Shown here in pieces: positions 5,797 to 7,854 of a stretch of 7,854 nucleotides of DNA. The translations under genes and the position numbers were made by a program. The notes beneath the pieces were generated by a model. That model had not been told where the DNA came from. It saw nothing but the letters and a program-made list of their open reading frames with translations, and did not search any database. Origin of the DNA: Bacillota bacterium. Its GTDB lineage: Bacteria > Bacillota_E > JAJZYS01 > JAILZS01. The DNA lies in contig JAKASY010000070.1 of assembly GCA_021817625.1 (NCBI GenBank), forward strand, positions 1-7,854, read 5' to 3'. Within the stretch, counting starts at the first letter, position 1. Every line of letters begins with the position of its first letter.

Positions 5797-7079
5797 GTCC
5801 GGCCGGCCCCTGCGGCCGAGCGCCACGGCCAGAGGGCGGCGGCGAAGATCGCGACCGGGAGGAGGGCCGCCCAGCCGGTAAACGGCAGGGCGGCGAGGCT
5901 GACGGCGCCGCCGACGCCCGCCAGGAGGCGGTGGCGCCTGCCCTGGAGGACACGCACGCCGGCGGCCATGGCCGTGACGTACAGGGCGATGAAGATGGCG
6001 GACGGCCAAGCGATGAGCGCCGCTAGCGACAGCGGCCGCCACGCGTCGTAGCCCAGTACGAGGGCGAACGGCACCGCCATGGCCGCAAGGACCCGCACGG
6101 GCGTGCGCCGGCCACGGTGGAGCACGGCCAGCTGCCTGGGAAGGTCGCCGGCGCGGGCCTGGGCGTACACGAGCCGGGAGAATCCGGCCACGTACGTGTG
6201 CGTGGTGCCATACGTGACCAGGAGCGCCAGCGCGGCCGTCGCCGCCCCGCCCCAGCGGCCGAGGGCGAGGCCGACGAGGAGGGCGAGGCCATCGGTCGTG
6301 CGGCCCGGGCCGTACGTACCGGTGGCCACCGTCGCGGCGGCCACCGCCAGGTAGAGGAGGTCCACCACGATCAGGGAGGCTGCGATGGCCCTCGGCAGGT
6401 CGCGCCCCGGCCTGACGAACTCCTCTGCCATGTGCCCGAGCATCTCCCAGCCGACGAAGGCCCAGTAGAGGAGCGCGAAGGAGGCGCCCACCGCCGTCCA
6501 GCCGTGGGGCGCGAAGGGCGCGAGGCGCGAGAGGCTCATGTCGGGCGCGGCGGTGGCCACCGCGGTGGCGAGCATCACGGCGATGGTGGCCACGACCGCC
6601 GTCGCCGCCCGCCCGGAGAGCTCGACGCCAGCGGCGTTGGCCGCGAGGGCCGCGAGGAGCATGGCGCCGGCGATGGCCACGGCGAGCGCAGGCGGCCAGC
6701 CGAAGTAGGCGGTGACGTAGCCGGCGCCGATAAGCGCCGCCGCCGGCCCGCCCACCGGCACCGTGCCGAGGTAGAGAAGGCCCACGGCGCGCCCGACGCG
6801 GGCTCCGAACGCCGCCCGGCCGTACGCGGCGATGCCACCCGCGTCCGGCAGGCGGACGGCGAGCGAGCCCAGCGTGAGGGCCATGGGCGCGGCGACCAGG
6901 GCCATGAGGGCCCAGGCCACGAGGGCCGCGGGGCCCGCCAGGGCGGCGGTGATGGCGGGCAGGGCCAGGACGCCCGTGCCGAGCACGGCCGCCACCGTGA
7001 ACCCGGCTCCCTCGCGCCAGCCGAGCGCCCGCCTGAGAGCCGGCGCCGAGACGGGCGCGCGCGGCGACGGGCCCTCCAT
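5793..7079 (-). CDS. YjeH-like amino-acid exporter (APC superfamily)
   Basis: A 428-residue membrane protein with about 12 predicted helices, very like E. coli YjeH, an exporter of L-methionine and branched-chain amino acids. The first helix carries the APC glycine signature GFTVAAVLGTGVLALPA (26-42). TVPVGGPAAAL (106-116) and the stretch YWAFVGWEMLGHMAEEF with RPGRDLPRA (205-231) line up with VPVGLPAAL and FWCFVGLEAFAHLASEF plus ERDFPRA as I recall them in YjeH. GFSRLVYAQAR (299-309) is also shared. Substrate is inferred by similarity. The ATG at 7077-7079 has GGGGAGG 6 bases upstream, and a TATACT box lies about 40 bases upstream. The TAG stop is shared, through CTAG 5793-5796, with the MFS gene. 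The gene diverges from the MazG-like gene. Confidence 0.88.
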   Translation of the reverse strand: MEGPSPRAPVSAPALRRALGWREGAGFTVAAVLGTGVLALPAITAALAGPAALVAWALMALVAAPMALTLGSLAVRLPDAGGIAAYGRAAFGARVGRAVGLLYLGTVPVGGPAAALIGAGYVTAYFGWPPALAVAIAGAMLLAALAANAAGVELSGRAATAVVATIAVMLATAVATAAPDMSLSRLAPFAPHGWTAVGASFALLYWAFVGWEMLGHMAEEFVRPGRDLPRAIAASLIVVDLLYLAVAAATVATGTYGPGRTTDGLALLVGLALGRWGGAATAALALLVTYGTTHTYVAGFSRLVYAQARAGDLPRQLAVLHRGRRTPVRVLAAMAVPFALVLGYDAWRPLSLAALIAWPSAIFIALYVTAMAAGVRVLQGRRHRLLAGVGGAVSLAALPFTGWAALLPVAIFAAALWPWRSAAGAGRT

Positions 7080-7118
7080 CGCGCGCCTCCCCTCGCTCCA
7101 CGGATCGCACCGCGACCG

Positions 7119-7124
7119 AGTATA
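7119..7124 (-). promoter_or_regulatory. Probable -10 box for the amino-acid exporter
   Basis: Read on the minus strand this is TATACT, five of six bases matching TATAAT, in an otherwise extremely GC-rich intergenic region. It ends 39 bases before the exporter ATG, giving a leader of roughly 30 bases that contains the GGGGAGG ribosome binding site. The expected -35 position holds only a weak match (CATTCC), so activation may be needed. On the plus strand the overlapping TATAGC (7121-7126) could serve the MazG-like gene. Confidence 0.4.
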
Positions 7125-7213
7125 GCGTGCCAGCGCGCGAGGGAATGCCCGGGAAGGCGCGAAGTGTGTCGGTGATGCCCGTCCGGCACATCCCGCTCAC
7201 AGGAGTGAAGACG

Positions 7214-7627
7214 ATGCGCGACCACCCCGCCGCGGCGGGCGAGCCCTTCGACCCGTTCCTCGCCGTCCGCGCCTTTCACGAGCGCTTCGACGTGGCGATC
7301 GGGGATCGCCCGGCGCGCCAGAGTCGCGCGGTCCACGAGCTGCGCGCCCGTCTCATCCGCGAGGAGGCGGAGGAGGTCGTGACGGCCCTGGAAAGCGGCA
7401 GCGTGGCGGAGATAGCGAGCGAGCTCGCGGACCTCTTGTACGTGACCTACGGCACGGCCGTCTCCCTCGGGATCGACATTCGGCCCGTGTTCGACGCCGT
7501 CCATCGGGCCAACATGGCTAAGGTCGGGGGCGGGCGGCGCGCCGACGGCAAGGTGCTCAAGCCGCCTGGCTGGCGGCCGGCGGACATCGCCTCCGTGATC
7601 GCGGCCCAGGGGGGCGCCCCTGACTGA
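7214..7627 (+). CDS. MazG-like NTP pyrophosphohydrolase (DR2231 type)
   Basis: A 137-residue all-alpha nucleotide pyrophosphohydrolase that should hydrolyse a nucleoside triphosphate to the monophosphate plus pyrophosphate, using Mg2+ or Mn2+. Metal ligands follow the family pattern: E50-E51-x-x-E54 in REEAEEVV, and E70-x-x-D73 in ELADLLYVTYG. N100 and K103 in HRANMAK, then RRADGKVLKPPGWRPADI (108-125), match the C-terminal signature of Deinococcus DR2231, which acts on dUTP. House-cleaning of dUTP or damaged nucleotides is therefore the best inference. The ATG at 7214 is chosen because AGGAG lies 8 bases upstream (7201-7205). The frame is open further left, to 7127, but that extension is unlike the family. 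The stop is TGA. Confidence 0.9.
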   Translation: MRDHPAAAGEPFDPFLAVRAFHERFDVAIGDRPARQSRAVHELRARLIREEAEEVVTALESGSVAEIASELADLLYVTYGTAVSLGIDIRPVFDAVHRANMAKVGGGRRADGKVLKPPGWRPADIASVIAAQGGAPD

Positions 7628-7807
7628 CCTGCGCCACGGTGGCCTCCAACGGCAGATGTAGCGTCCATGCTCCGTCTCCCTCGCCGGGCGCACTGCGCCC
7701 CCATGCCCGCCACGCGGTCGACACGGAGCCCGAGGGCGGCGCCTTTCGCGCTCGCACAGGGTGGCCGGTGGCGCATACGCTCGGCGCGGGAGGCTGCAGC
7801 AGCTGCC
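7628..7807. other. Intergenic stretch after the MazG-like gene
   Basis: No convincing gene is seen. The stretch carries one compact hairpin at 7686-7700 (listed separately) and, near its end, GGGAGG at 7788-7793, which could belong to a gene starting close to the right edge. The open frame from 7639 ends in an accidental-looking CSSCH. Confidence 0.5.
7686..7700 (+). terminator. Hairpin downstream of the MazG-like gene
   Basis: GGGCGC (7686-7691) and GCGCCC (7695-7700) are perfect reverse complements around the 3-base loop ACT, 59 bases after the MazG-like stop. No T-run follows; a few C residues do. It is a plausible terminator in a high-GC genome, but the stem is short. Confidence 0.3.
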
Positions 7808-7854
7808 ATGAACGTGCCGGTTAATGGCCACGTCAGCTGGAAGGAAGATCGGAA
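7808..7854 (+). CDS. Possible start of a new gene, cut by the window edge
   Basis: ATG at 7808 opens a frame MNVPVNGHVSWKEDR that runs off the right edge. A GGGAGG lies upstream, but 14 bases away, which is longer than ideal. I do not recognise the 15 residues. The AAGGAAG at about 7842-7848 might instead be a ribosome binding site for a gene that starts just beyond the window, in which case this frame is not used. Confidence 0.25.
   Translation, partial: MNVPVNGHVSWKEDR

Noticed and set aside
7119..7137. TGGCACG on the minus strand upstream of the exporter, matching a sigma-54 -24 element
   Set aside because: The required GC of the -12 element is absent at the right distance; the adjacent TATACT is better explained as a sigma-70-type -10 box.
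5410..7200. A 596-residue minus-strand open frame
   Set aside because: It is the out-of-frame shadow of the YjeH-like exporter plus antisense of the MFS gene, rich in Arg, Gly and Pro.
7639..7824. Short frame ending in CSSCH, which resembles a c-type haem attachment motif
   Set aside because: There is no signal peptide, no ribosome binding site and no other cytochrome feature, and a stop follows four codons after the motif. Likely chance.

Overview
This window comes from a very GC-rich bacterial chromosome. GC-ending codons dominate every gene, start codons are mixed (ATG, GTG and probably CTG), and most genes have strong GGGAGG-type ribosome binding sites. The lineage cannot be fixed from sequence alone. 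The MOSC protein reads like actinobacterial YiiM homologues. The MazG-like protein closely resembles the Deinococcus DR2231 type. The small HAD protein belongs to a 'soluble P-type ATPase' family that I associate with archaea and thermophilic bacteria. A high-GC Bacillota, Chloroflexota, Deinococcota or actinobacterial-like genome are all possible. Gene density is high and I see no sign of phage, transposon, CRISPR or rRNA/tRNA genes.

Layout, left to right. Bases 1-35 may hold the last codons of a plus-strand gene, followed by a strong hairpin. About 360 bases without a convincing gene come next. A minus-strand cluster then reads right to left: a small HAD-family phosphatase/ATPase-like protein (3087-2617), a soluble double-PAS sensor histidine kinase (2530-896) and a stand-alone receiver-domain response regulator (863-435). 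The kinase and regulator, 32 bases apart, form one two-component pair. A hairpin separates the HAD gene from them.

From the HAD gene rightward, strand alternates at every gene: beta-carbonic anhydrase (+), YiiM-like MOSC protein (-), MFS exporter (+), YjeH-like amino-acid exporter of the APC superfamily (-), MazG-like nucleotide pyrophosphohydrolase (+). Both convergent pairs end in the same way: a single CTAG tetranucleotide supplies the stop codon of both genes. The carbonic anhydrase appears to start at a CTG codon.

The genes look like housekeeping and stress-defence functions rather than one pathway: signal sensing, CO2/bicarbonate interconversion, a molybdenum-cofactor-linked detoxification-type protein, two exporters and nucleotide-pool cleaning. 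I did not find a convincing undescribed multi-gene system. The most unusual points are the probable CTG start, the repeated shared CTAG stops, the CPxC motif at the kinase N-terminus and several strong hairpins.
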